From: an uncultured Bacteroidales bacterium
Lineage (GTDB): Bacteria; Bacteroidota; Bacteroidia; Bacteroidales; UBA932
Direction: 5' to 3'
DNA length: 6,064 nt
Assembly (NCBI GenBank): GCA_946545765.1
Contig: CAMNNS010000094.1
Coordinates: 1 to 6,064 of the forward strand
Part shown: positions 1-5,972 of the stretch, in pieces
Layout of the letters: every line of letters begins with the position of its first letter
Position numbering within the stretch: position 1 is the stretch's first letter
Notes under the pieces: generated by a model
The model's database searches: none
Told to the model about the DNA's origin: nothing
The model's input: only the letters and a program-made list of their open reading frames with translations
Translations under genes and position numbers: made by a program

Positions 1-480
1 GAAGGCATACATGCTCTCAATCCTGCACTAACAGAAAAGATAGACGACAGTAAAAAATTTAAAGTTTATGCATCTGCTTTAACATCTTTATCTATTGATG
101 AGAACAACTATATATCTACCACAGATTCAAGAAAATTGAGAAGGATGGTAAGAGATCACAACTTTAGAGGAATGGGGGCAGAGGAGACTCTCCTTAGATG
201 GCAAAGTGTTATAAAAGGTGAGGATAAAAATATTTTCCCTTATCAAGAAAATGCAGATATAATGTTTAATTCCTCTTTGATTTACGAACTCCCGATGTTA
301 AAATTTTATGCAGAACCACTTTTAAGGAGAATTTCCCCTACAAGTCCTGCTTACGCAGAAAGCCTAAGATTGTTAAAATTCTTGAGTTTAGTAGTAGAGC
401 TTAACTTAGATGAGCAGAAAGCTATTCCACCTACATCTGTAATGAGAGAATTTATTGGGGGTAGTTCATTTACTTATTAA
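1..480 (+). CDS. Nucleoside kinase (uridine kinase/phosphoribulokinase-like), C-terminal part
   Basis: The reading frame is open from base 1 to the TAA at 478-480 and gives 159 residues with no start, so the gene begins outside the window. It opens with EGIHALNP, then has RRMVRDHNFRGMGAEETLLRW, FPYQENADIMFNSSLIYEL, and ends PPTSVMREFIGGSSFTY. These blocks are characteristic of the roughly 550-residue Bacteroidota nucleoside kinases, in which a threonyl-tRNA-synthetase-like N-terminal part precedes a uridine kinase-like P-loop domain. That family is expected to phosphorylate a nucleoside in the cytoplasm for salvage. The P-loop lies upstream and is not visible, so activity and exact substrate cannot be judged from this piece. 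A TTG at 136 could be misread as a start, but the conserved frame continues well upstream of it. A terminator follows 26 nt after the stop, so this is the last gene of its transcript. Identification rests on recalled family motifs. Confidence 0.88.
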   Translation, partial: EGIHALNPALTEKIDDSKKFKVYASALTSLSIDENNYISTTDSRKLRRMVRDHNFRGMGAEETLLRWQSVIKGEDKNIFPYQENADIMFNSSLIYELPMLKFYAEPLLRRISPTSPAYAESLRLLKFLSLVVELNLDEQKAIPPTSVMREFIGGSSFTY

Positions 481-506
481 AAGTTGGCAAAGAAAAAAGC
501 ACTACA

Positions 507-542
507 CAGGGCTAATCTTTTAAAATTAGCCCTGTTTTTTTT
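507..542 (+). terminator. Intrinsic terminator of the nucleoside kinase transcript
   Basis: A perfect 10-bp inverted repeat, CAGGGCTAAT (507-516) and ATTAGCCCTG (525-534), encloses an 8-nt loop and is followed by eight T residues (535-542). This is a textbook Rho-independent terminator for the plus-strand gene ending at 480. The convergent response regulator stops inside the left arm (TAG as CTA at 512-514), so its last seven codons lie within the hairpin. On the minus strand the hairpin is followed after about 8 nt by a run of six T (491-499 region). It could therefore also work, less strongly, for the opposite transcript. Confidence 0.9.
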
Positions 543-1177
543 AGATTTTCTATCTCTATACTTGGGTCATCTTTAAAGAGTTGCCTTATTTTATTTATTT
601 GTACATTAAGATTGTGGGCAACATAAATATCACCATCGGGAATACCCCAAATTGTCCCTTGAATAACCTTTCTATCAACAACTTTTCCTTTTTCTGCACA
701 CAACATTTCCAATATTTTTGTTGTTGTAGGGGGTATCTTCTGCACATTTTCTCCTATCGAGATAGTCCTCTCTTTTGGGATAAAAATATATTTACCTATA
801 GTATATGATGAAACAGAACCACCTACCCCTTTCTGCATTAGTAAAGATCTGATATTTAAATCTAACTGGGTAACATCAAATGGTTTTTTTAAATAGACAT
901 TTGCTCCGCTCTGTTTTAAAAATTCCATTTTTCCTGTGAGAACTATTATAGGAATATTGTTACTTTTTGAGCGTATTTGCTCTATCATCTGATTTCCATC
1001 CATCTCTTCCATCTCTAAATCTGTAACAATTATATCGGGCTTAAATTGAGATAAAGCGAGTAGCCCTTTTTTCCCATTCTCTGCACAGAATATTTCATAA
1101 TCACCACTTTTTAAGAGTTTCCTCTTAATTAGAAAACTCAAATTGGTATCATCTTCTACTATCAGTAACTTTATCAT
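512..1177 (-). CDS. OmpR/PhoB-type response regulator transcription factor
   Basis: A 221-residue two-domain regulator. The receiver domain (about 1-115) has the acidic pocket E8-D9-D10, phospho-acceptor D53 in IIVTDLEMEEMDG, T81 in IVLTG and K98 in KKPF. After a short linker, residues 125-219 form a winged-helix DNA-binding domain, with the IWG turn at 176-178 and a recognition-helix region LNVQINKIRQLFKDDPS (190-206). It should be phosphorylated by the histidine kinase encoded 14 nt upstream on the same strand and then bind promoter DNA. Two oddities stand out. The stretch from T81 to K98 is about five residues shorter than in PhoB, shrinking the alpha4 region normally used for dimerisation. 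The wing reads NLKKTGLIL instead of the usual RGxGY-type motif. The ATG at 1175-1177 is the natural start because it leads directly into the first beta strand. Domain assignment is firm; the target genes are unknown. Confidence 0.93.
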   Translation of the reverse strand: MIKLLIVEDDTNLSFLIKRKLLKSGDYEIFCAENGKKGLLALSQFKPDIIVTDLEMEEMDGNQMIEQIRSKSNNIPIIVLTGKMEFLKQSGANVYLKKPFDVTQLDLNIRSLLMQKGVGGSVSSYTIGKYIFIPKERTISIGENVQKIPPTTTKILEMLCAEKGKVVDRKVIQGTIWGIPDGDIYVAHNLNVQINKIRQLFKDDPSIEIENLKKTGLILKD

Positions 1178-1191
1178 AATATATCCATTTG

Positions 1192-2556
1192 CTACCTTTT
1201 AGGAAAGCCAATTATAACCTCGGTAAATAAACCCAATTTACTCTCTATCTTCACATATCCCCCCATATGTTTCATTAGTTGATAAACATAATTCAAACCT
1301 ATTCCATGCCCACTTATAGCAATAGTATTCTCTCCCCTTTCAAATTTTTTAAACAACCTTTTCTTATTTGAGTCAGAGATACCCACCCCATTATCCTTAA
1401 TATGAAGCTCCACATATTGTTTTATCGAGACTAAATTCAGCCTTTCCAAACCGGGGAAATTAAATATATTCTTCCTTTTATTTAATTTAGAAAATATCTC
1501 TATATCAACCTTTTCTCCTGAGTATTTTATTGAGTTATCAATTATATTATCCAATATCTCTTTAAGGTATAATCTATCGGAGCAGACAAATTTTTTAGAC
1601 GAAAAATCTGTTGTTATAGAGACCTCTTTAGTCCTTTTTTTCTCTTTATCTATCCCGATATATTTTGTAATCAATGATTGGACAAAACTCTCCAATTCTA
1701 TCTCCTCATAAACAAATTTTAATTTTTTACTCTCCAATTTTGCAACATTGATTACCCGATCGCAAATTTCATTCAGGTGATTTGCCTCCTCTTCTAAAAT
1801 TTTTATATCATCAGTAAAATCGGAATTATTAACTAAATCTCTATTCTCTTTCAAATCCTCAGCTACCAAATTAATTGCAGCGAGTGGTGTTTTCATATCG
1901 TGAACCATAGCATAGGTGTGGTCCTTTCTTAATTTATTTATTCTTGTTACCTTACTCAAAATATTTGAGATTTTATAGAGTCCGAACAAAACAATAAAGA
2001 CCACTATAAACGATAGGATTAGCAACCATTTCATATTGGAAAACAGTAGCTTATACGGGTTCTTTATAACTGCCCTTAACCCTTTAGAAAAATCTGAAGA
2101 AATAGGGATAATAGTTGTAGAGAGTTCACGCAGACTGCCATAAGAATTATCAGAAATAAAATCTTCTACATTTGAAAAATAAGTTGTATCGTTACTAACT
2201 TTTATTATCTTAAATTTTAAATTGTATAACCCTTTATCATTTAGATTAGAAACAAATATCTTCTGGAGAGTATCTAAATTTATGGATATATTATATCTCT
2301 CTAAAATTTCATTTACCCCTGTAAGTATCTCCTGATTAAATCTCTTTCCACTCTTATTAACATTATAAGAAACTCCCCCTTCTAAATTTCTATATCTAAT
2401 CATTACCTCCTCCTCAACTGCTGCTTTAAAACTATCATCAACCGCAACAAATAGATTCTTTTCCAAACCCTTATAAACATTTTTCAAAAGAAAATATTGT
2501 AAAGGGATCAAAGCAAACGAAGCTATAATTGCAACTATTTTAATATATTTTTTCAC
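1192..2556 (-). CDS. Membrane sensor histidine kinase
   Basis: A 454-residue transmitter. Residues 6-25 form a first membrane segment, about 26-175 a predicted periplasmic sensor region of no recognised family, and 176-196 a second membrane segment. There is no HAMP domain before the dimerisation helix, which carries H219 in VHDMKTPLAAINL. The ATPase part has the N box (E333 to N341, DNIIDNSIKYS), the G1 box DNGVGIS (388-394), an F-box-like LFKKFERGE (401-409) and the G2 box GHGIGL (416-421). All catalytic boxes are intact. Between the N box and G1 there are about 18 extra residues (near 357-380) compared with ordinary members. The start is GTG (CAC at 2554-2556). An in-frame TGA lies 18 nt upstream, and the next ATG (residue 52) would delete the first membrane segment, so GTG is preferred. 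The gene follows the PfkB kinase after 34 nt and precedes the regulator by 14 nt, implying a shared transcript. The stimulus is unknown. Confidence 0.93.
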   Translation of the reverse strand: MKKYIKIVAIIASFALIPLQYFLLKNVYKGLEKNLFVAVDDSFKAAVEEEVMIRYRNLEGGVSYNVNKSGKRFNQEILTGVNEILERYNISINLDTLQKIFVSNLNDKGLYNLKFKIIKVSNDTTYFSNVEDFISDNSYGSLRELSTTIIPISSDFSKGLRAVIKNPYKLLFSNMKWLLILSFIVVFIVLFGLYKISNILSKVTRINKLRKDHTYAMVHDMKTPLAAINLVAEDLKENRDLVNNSDFTDDIKILEEEANHLNEICDRVINVAKLESKKLKFVYEEIELESFVQSLITKYIGIDKEKKRTKEVSITTDFSSKKFVCSDRLYLKEILDNIIDNSIKYSGEKVDIEIFSKLNKRKNIFNFPGLERLNLVSIKQYVELHIKDNGVGISDSNKKRLFKKFERGENTIAISGHGIGLNYVYQLMKHMGGYVKIESKLGLFTEVIIGFPKR

Positions 2557-2590
2557 GCTACTAAAAGGTAATCAGAGAGATAAAACAGAA

Positions 2591-3592
2591 TCATATATTG
2601 GGATTATACCCCCTCATTAAAGCCTTAATTTCTTGTTTAGCATCTTTCCAACGAGGAATATCTACTTTAGGTCCAATAACTTCTACAACCTTAGAAGATA
2701 TTATAGAACCAACCTCACCACAAATATTCAGCGGCATACCACAAGCATGAGCATATAAAAAACCTGCAGCATATAAATCTCCCGCCCCGGTTGCATCTAT
2801 AGCTTTTGCCTGACGAGGTTTTATAGAGAACAACTCATCTCCACTTTGAATTAGAGAACCTTCTCTCCCCAATTTTACAACAGCAATTTTACAAATATTA
2901 GCAATCTCCTTTATTGCAGATTGAGGAGGAAGTTTTGTAAAAGCCTTAGCTTCTGTCTCATTAGCAAAGACAATATCTATATAATGGGCAACTATATCGT
3001 GTAAAAATGTATTATTACTCTCTACTACATTATAACTTGCAAGGTCTATAGATATGGTCATTCCAAGTTTGCTCCCAATCTCAACAGCTCTCCTCACTAA
3101 ATCTTGATTCTGAACTAAATAACCCTCTATATGGAGATAGTCATAACCTTTAAAATATTCCTCTTTGAGATCTTCTGGAGCTAATTCTAATGCCGCACCA
3201 AGGTAATCTGCAAAAGTTCTCTCTGCATGAGGTGGAGTTATAAAAACCATTGCCCTACCACTTGCAGCTTTGCCTATTAAAAGTGTAGGTTTAATACCAT
3301 TAAGTTCTTGACCACTTTTAAATAATTTCCCCAAATCATCGTCACCCACTTTACCCACAAAACCACAAGGCATACCAAAAACAGCCGCACCGGCAATTGT
3401 ATTTGCTGCACAACCTCCCGGTACATATTGAACATCTATCTCTTTTAGCTTTTGCCAAATCTTTGCTCCTGTCTCTTCATCAACAAGTTGCATACTTCCT
3501 ACAGGCAAATGAAAATGTTTAAGCAAAGTATCATCTGGTAGTACAGCTAAAATATCTGTAAGGGCATTTCCTATTCCAATTATAGATTTCAT
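2591..3592 (-). CDS. PfkB-family carbohydrate/nucleoside kinase (adenosine kinase-like)
   Basis: A 333-residue cytoplasmic ribokinase-fold enzyme, the usual length for the family. It starts MKSIIGIGNALTDI (substrate-binding D13), has the GG switch VPGGCAANT (57-64), GKVGDDDLG (80-88), NETE (211-214, the NxxE metal/phosphate motif), KLGREGS (240-246) and the PfkB signature DATGAGD (266-272) with D272 as expected catalytic base. It should transfer the gamma-phosphate of ATP to a hydroxymethyl group of a sugar or nucleoside. Overall resemblance is to bacterial proteins annotated as adenosine kinase or sugar kinase, but the substrate cannot be fixed from motifs. The ATG at 3590-3592 has an in-frame TAA 18 nt upstream, so it is the first possible ATG. 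A good Bacteroidota promoter lies about 48 nt upstream. The histidine kinase gene follows after 34 nt without a terminator, so this gene probably heads a three-gene transcript. Confidence 0.92.
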   Translation of the reverse strand: MKSIIGIGNALTDILAVLPDDTLLKHFHLPVGSMQLVDEETGAKIWQKLKEIDVQYVPGGCAANTIAGAAVFGMPCGFVGKVGDDDLGKLFKSGQELNGIKPTLLIGKAASGRAMVFITPPHAERTFADYLGAALELAPEDLKEEYFKGYDYLHIEGYLVQNQDLVRRAVEIGSKLGMTISIDLASYNVVESNNTFLHDIVAHYIDIVFANETEAKAFTKLPPQSAIKEIANICKIAVVKLGREGSLIQSGDELFSIKPRQAKAIDATGAGDLYAAGFLYAHACGMPLNICGEVGSIISSKVVEVIGPKVDIPRWKDAKQEIKALMRGYNPNI

Positions 3593-3864
3593 ATAACATA
3601 GATTAAATTAACAACTTCTATTGTTGTTTCAAACAATCTCAAAGTTAAAAAGTTTTTGTAAAAGGGGCAAATAACTTACTCATTTTGCAAAGCTCCATAA
3701 AACTTTCTAAATTGCACTCGCTTATAAATTAACCCCCTTTCTATACATCATATCTATAGAATCAACAAGATAAGACATACGCTCTTATATAACAGAAAAT
3801 CAATATTATGGATGTTAAAAAGGGAAACTACAGAGCAATAATTGAATAATTGTAACTGAATTAA
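3593..3864. other. Divergent intergenic region between pfkB-like and UPF0104-like genes
   Basis: This 272-nt AT-rich stretch separates two divergent genes. It contains the minus-strand promoter at 3640-3671. A much weaker plus-strand candidate is TTTG at 3655-3658, 21 nt, then TCATTTTG at 3680-3687, with one mismatch to TAnnTTTG and a long leader of about 170 nt. A short inverted repeat CTATA/TATAG lies at 3741-3759. A 13-codon ORF (3808-3849, ATG to TAA) lies in the same frame as the gene at 3865 but is separated by stops; it is probably chance. No RNA gene or riboswitch that I recognise is present. Confidence 0.5.
3640..3671 (-). promoter_or_regulatory. Bacteroidota-type promoter for the PfkB kinase operon
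   Basis: On the minus strand, TTTG (plus CAAA at 3668-3671) is followed after 20 nt by TAACTTTG (plus CAAAGTTA at 3640-3647). Both match the Bacteroidota housekeeping consensus TTTG and TAnnTTTG without a mismatch. Transcription would start a few bases below 3640, leaving a leader of about 40 nt before the ATG at 3592. The leader contains a small hairpin, AACAAC (3610-3615) and GTTGTT (3623-3628). The match and position are seen directly; activity is inferred. Confidence 0.65.
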
Positions 3865-4872
3865 ATGAAACTACATTTTAATAAAATATCCTTTAAAGAG
3901 GTGATAAAATATATCTTATTTTTAGGTATCGCCTGTACTCTTCTTTATTTTAGCTTTAAAGGGATAAAATGGGAAGATTTCTATAACGGTCTAAAAGATT
4001 GTACTTGGGAATGGATTGTTTTATCTATGATAATAGGACTTTTAGGATTTGTCATAAGAGCCATCAGGTGGAATCTTCTCTTGAAGGAGATAAAACCCAA
4101 TTGTTCTACATCATCTGCTTATCAAGGGGTTACAATCGGGAACTTAGCCAATTTTGTCATACCAAGAATGGGCGAGATTGTAAGATGTTCTGTTGTTAGT
4201 CATAAACACAAAATCTCTCTTGAAGGTGGAATAGGGAGTGTTATTGTAGAGAGAATTTTAGATTTAATCTGCCTCTTTATTCTTGCTATTTTTATATTTT
4301 TCTTCAACAACAAGTTCAGCACTTTCATCAAAGAAATCTTCAACTCCAATAATGGCAATGGGTGGTTAAAAATTATACTTGTCCTTATCGCGATAAGTAT
4401 GCTCCTATTTATAGTTATCTTCTTGATTATTATTACTAAAAAGTACGAACCAAAGAACAGATTTTTAAAAAAAATACTATCTATCTTTTTAAGATTTAAA
4501 GAGGGAATAACTACTATTTTTAGGATGAAAAGAAAATGGTCATTCCTAATTCTTACAATATCATTATGGGGTAGTTTTCTTGCAACAAGTATTTTTACAT
4601 TAAAAGGGTTTAATACTCTTAGTGAGCTGAATATTGTTGATGCTCTTTTTCTTATGATAATTGGCAGTTTTGGTTGGGTTATACCTGTACAAGGTGGAAT
4701 TGGTGCTTACCATTTTATTGTTAGTTCTGCACTTATACAAGTTTATGGAGCAGAGCAATCTCAGGCAATTGTGTTTGCCACAATAAGCCATGAATCGCAA
4801 GCGTTAATTATGATTATTAGTGGTATATTCTCTTTTTTTATATTTTCATTGAATAAAAATAGTAATGAGTGA
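3865..4872 (+). CDS. YbhN/UPF0104 family (LPG synthase TM-like) integral membrane protein
   Basis: A 335-residue, very hydrophobic inner-membrane protein with about eight likely membrane segments (near 14-31, 47-64, 86-100, 131-148, 168-190, 226-247, 257-275 and 302-327). Family marks are R65-x-x-R68-W69 at the end of the second helix, GNLANFVIPRMGEIVR (92-107), ERILD (129-133) and PVQGGIGAYH (274-283). They match the lysylphosphatidylglycerol synthase TM/UPF0104 family, whose members include flippase-like domains without the cytosolic aminoacyltransferase part. That synthase domain is absent here, so this is unlikely to make lysyl-PG by itself. A role in lipid or glycan handling at the membrane is the usual guess. 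The start ATG at 3865 leads into a short charged N-terminus and then the first helix; in-frame stops lie just upstream (TAA at 3862-3864 and 3847-3849). It stands alone on the plus strand and converges with the next gene. Confidence 0.88.
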   Translation: MKLHFNKISFKEVIKYILFLGIACTLLYFSFKGIKWEDFYNGLKDCTWEWIVLSMIIGLLGFVIRAIRWNLLLKEIKPNCSTSSAYQGVTIGNLANFVIPRMGEIVRCSVVSHKHKISLEGGIGSVIVERILDLICLFILAIFIFFFNNKFSTFIKEIFNSNNGNGWLKIILVLIAISMLLFIVIFLIIITKKYEPKNRFLKKILSIFLRFKEGITTIFRMKRKWSFLILTISLWGSFLATSIFTLKGFNTLSELNIVDALFLMIIGSFGWVIPVQGGIGAYHFIVSSALIQVYGAEQSQAIVFATISHESQALIMIISGIFSFFIFSLNKNSNE

Positions 4873-4922
4873 GACTATTATTACTAACAACAGAGTAGCC
4901 GATATGCCATATAACTTATAGG

Positions 4923-4950
4923 TAGTTTGTTAAACTATTCTTTTGCTTTA
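4923..4950 (+). terminator. Weak hairpin terminator after the UPF0104 gene
   Basis: TAGTTT (4923-4928) and AAACTA (4932-4937) form a 6-bp stem with a 3-nt loop. G-U pairs could extend it in plus-strand RNA (G4922 with U4938, G4921 with U4939). A T-rich tail follows (TTCTTTTGCTTT), although it is interrupted. It lies 50 nt past the stop at 4872. The convergent gene's TAG (CTA at 4935-4937) forms part of the right arm. On the minus strand there is no T-run after the stem, so it would mainly serve the plus-strand transcript. Confidence 0.4.
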
Positions 4951-5747
4951 TCTACAATCCATTTAAAAATTGGCAAAAAAGTATCGTCACCACTATAAAC
5001 AAAACCTTCCGGATGAAATTGTACACCAAGTGCCTTTCCATCTTCAGATTCAATAGCCTCAACAACTCCGTCTAAAGCCCTTGCTGTAATTTTTAAACCT
5101 TTACCTAAATCTTTGACAGCTTGATGATGAAACGAATTAACCCTTATATGATTATTCTTATCCAAACCTTTTTTTAATAAAGAATATAGGAGTGTATTTT
5201 CTTCCACTTTAATAGAATGGGCTCCATAATTCCTTGGTGCTTTCTGATTATGTTGAACCGAGCCACTCACTTGAGATGGAATATCTTGGAATAATGTACC
5301 ACCAAGGGCAACATTTAATGCTTGTTCTCCTCTACAAACACCCAATATTGGGATTCCTTTTTTATGAGCTTTTTTAATAAGCTCTATATCAAACACATCT
5401 CTCTCTGGAGCGACCTCGCCCAAAAATCTATTTGGTTCTTCTTTATAATAAAATGGACTTAAATCCTCCCCCCCTATCATCACAAGAGCATCTATCCTCT
5501 CCAATATTTCATCAATCTGCTCAACATTAGTTGTTATTGGTATTACAATAGCTATACCTCCCGCTTTTCTAACAGACTCTATATAAGTCCTACCCGCCTT
5601 AACAACATCTGATTCGGAGTAGGAAGAGATACCTATCAAAGGCTTTTTATTGTCACTTTGTGCAGAAACAATATTATAACTAAAAGCTACAAAGAGAGTT
5701 AATAAAAATAGATTTCTAATAAAGAGTTTTAATATCTTACTTTTCAT
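4935..5747 (-). CDS. Exported peptidase C26 / gamma-glutamyl-GABA hydrolase-like class I amidotransferase
   Basis: From the ATG at 5745-5747 the protein has 270 residues. Residues 1-29 are a classical Sec signal peptide (K2, K4, K7, R11, hydrophobic stretch 12-23, VSA before Q30), so the mature enzyme should be periplasmic. The fold shows the C26 marks: IGISSY, MIGGEDLSPFYY (90-101), RDVFDIELIKKA (116-127), the nucleophile elbow GVCRGEQALNVALGG with C138, VNSFHHQAV (203-211), and QFHPEG with H245 and E247. The Cys-His-Glu triad is complete, so hydrolysis of a gamma-glutamyl amide is expected; the natural substrate is unknown. PuuD, the best-known relative, acts in the cytoplasm on putrescine-derived gamma-glutamyl-GABA. 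The frame is open to a TTG at 5810, but that extension would bury the signal peptide and overlaps a candidate promoter, so the ATG is preferred. The gene appears monocistronic. Confidence 0.88.
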   Translation of the reverse strand: MKSKILKLFIRNLFLLTLFVAFSYNIVSAQSDNKKPLIGISSYSESDVVKAGRTYIESVRKAGGIAIVIPITTNVEQIDEILERIDALVMIGGEDLSPFYYKEEPNRFLGEVAPERDVFDIELIKKAHKKGIPILGVCRGEQALNVALGGTLFQDIPSQVSGSVQHNQKAPRNYGAHSIKVEENTLLYSLLKKGLDKNNHIRVNSFHHQAVKDLGKGLKITARALDGVVEAIESEDGKALGVQFHPEGFVYSGDDTFLPIFKWIVDKAKE

Positions 5748-5768
5748 AACACCAAGTATTAAATTACA

Positions 5769-5780
5769 ATATTGCAATAT
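5769..5780. repeat. 12-bp perfect palindrome upstream of the C26 gene
   Basis: ATATTGCAATAT is its own reverse complement. It overlaps a second palindrome, CAATATTG (5767-5774), and the unit CAATAT occurs twice with an 8-bp period (5767 and 5775). It lies 21 nt before the ATG at 5747, inside the inferred leader, where an operator or RNA hairpin would act. In such AT-rich DNA chance is a real alternative. Confidence 0.45.
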
Positions 5781-5807
5781 AGCCCTTTTTAGAAGAAAAA
5801 ACAATAC

Positions 5808-5839
5808 CAAAGCTTCTGATATAGCGTTACTAAGTTCAA
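5808..5839 (-). promoter_or_regulatory. Candidate Bacteroidota-type promoter for the C26 gene
   Basis: On the minus strand, TTG (plus CAA at 5837-5839) is followed after 21 nt by AAGCTTTG (plus CAAAGCTT at 5808-5815), one mismatch from TAnnTTTG. Transcription would begin near 5800 and leave a leader of about 55 nt before the ATG at 5747. This fits the shorter reading of the gene. The upstream box is only a partial match, so the call is tentative. Confidence 0.3.
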
Positions 5840-5885
5840 TTAGTAAATACTACTTTACAAAACTTTACGATTAACTAAATAGAGG

Positions 5886-5930
5886 AAGAAAAAGAAAAAT
5901 GACTAAAGTATTTTAAACTTTAGCCATTTT
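5886..5930 (-). terminator. Intrinsic terminator of the right-edge minus-strand gene
   Basis: The arms AAAATGACTAAAGT (5896-5909) and ACTTTAGCCATTTT (5917-5930) form a 14-bp stem with a 7-nt loop. Read as minus-strand RNA all positions pair, the only irregular one being a G-U wobble; read as plus-strand RNA that position is an A-C mismatch. The minus strand then continues into a pyrimidine-rich tail (TCTTTTTCTTCC). It lies about 43 nt beyond the stop codon at 5973, as expected for the terminator of that gene. Confidence 0.75.
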
Positions 5931-5972
5931 CTCTACTCTATTTTATTCTACTTTACTTTATTCTCTATATCA

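Noticed and set aside
581..808. A 75-codon plus-strand ORF opposite the response regulator
   Set aside because: It lies entirely antisense to a well-supported gene, is rich in Cys, Tyr and Phe without any domain pattern, and has no promoter or neighbour to support it.
2594..2640. TATAAT-like motif on the minus strand near the end of the PfkB gene, possible promoter for the histidine kinase
   Set aside because: Bacteroidota primary sigma factors use TAnnTTTG, not TATAAT; no such box is present between 2557 and 2700, so the match is probably incidental.
3999..4199. A 66-codon plus-strand ORF inside the UPF0104 gene
   Set aside because: It is an alternative frame of a gene whose family motifs are clear; its own translation shows no recognisable features.
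4600..4800. A 66-codon minus-strand ORF opposite the UPF0104 gene
   Set aside because: It is antisense to the conserved C-terminal half of that gene, with low-complexity composition and no supporting signals.
5748..5810. N-terminal extension of the C26 protein from a TTG at 5810
   Set aside because: It would place 21 residues ahead of a good signal peptide, uses a rarer start codon, and overlaps the candidate promoter box at 5808-5815.
5931..5972. Pyrimidine-rich stretch with repeated TCTA/CTTTA-like units
   Set aside because: The units are irregular and short, resembling simple AT-rich intergenic sequence after a gene end and not a defined repeat array.
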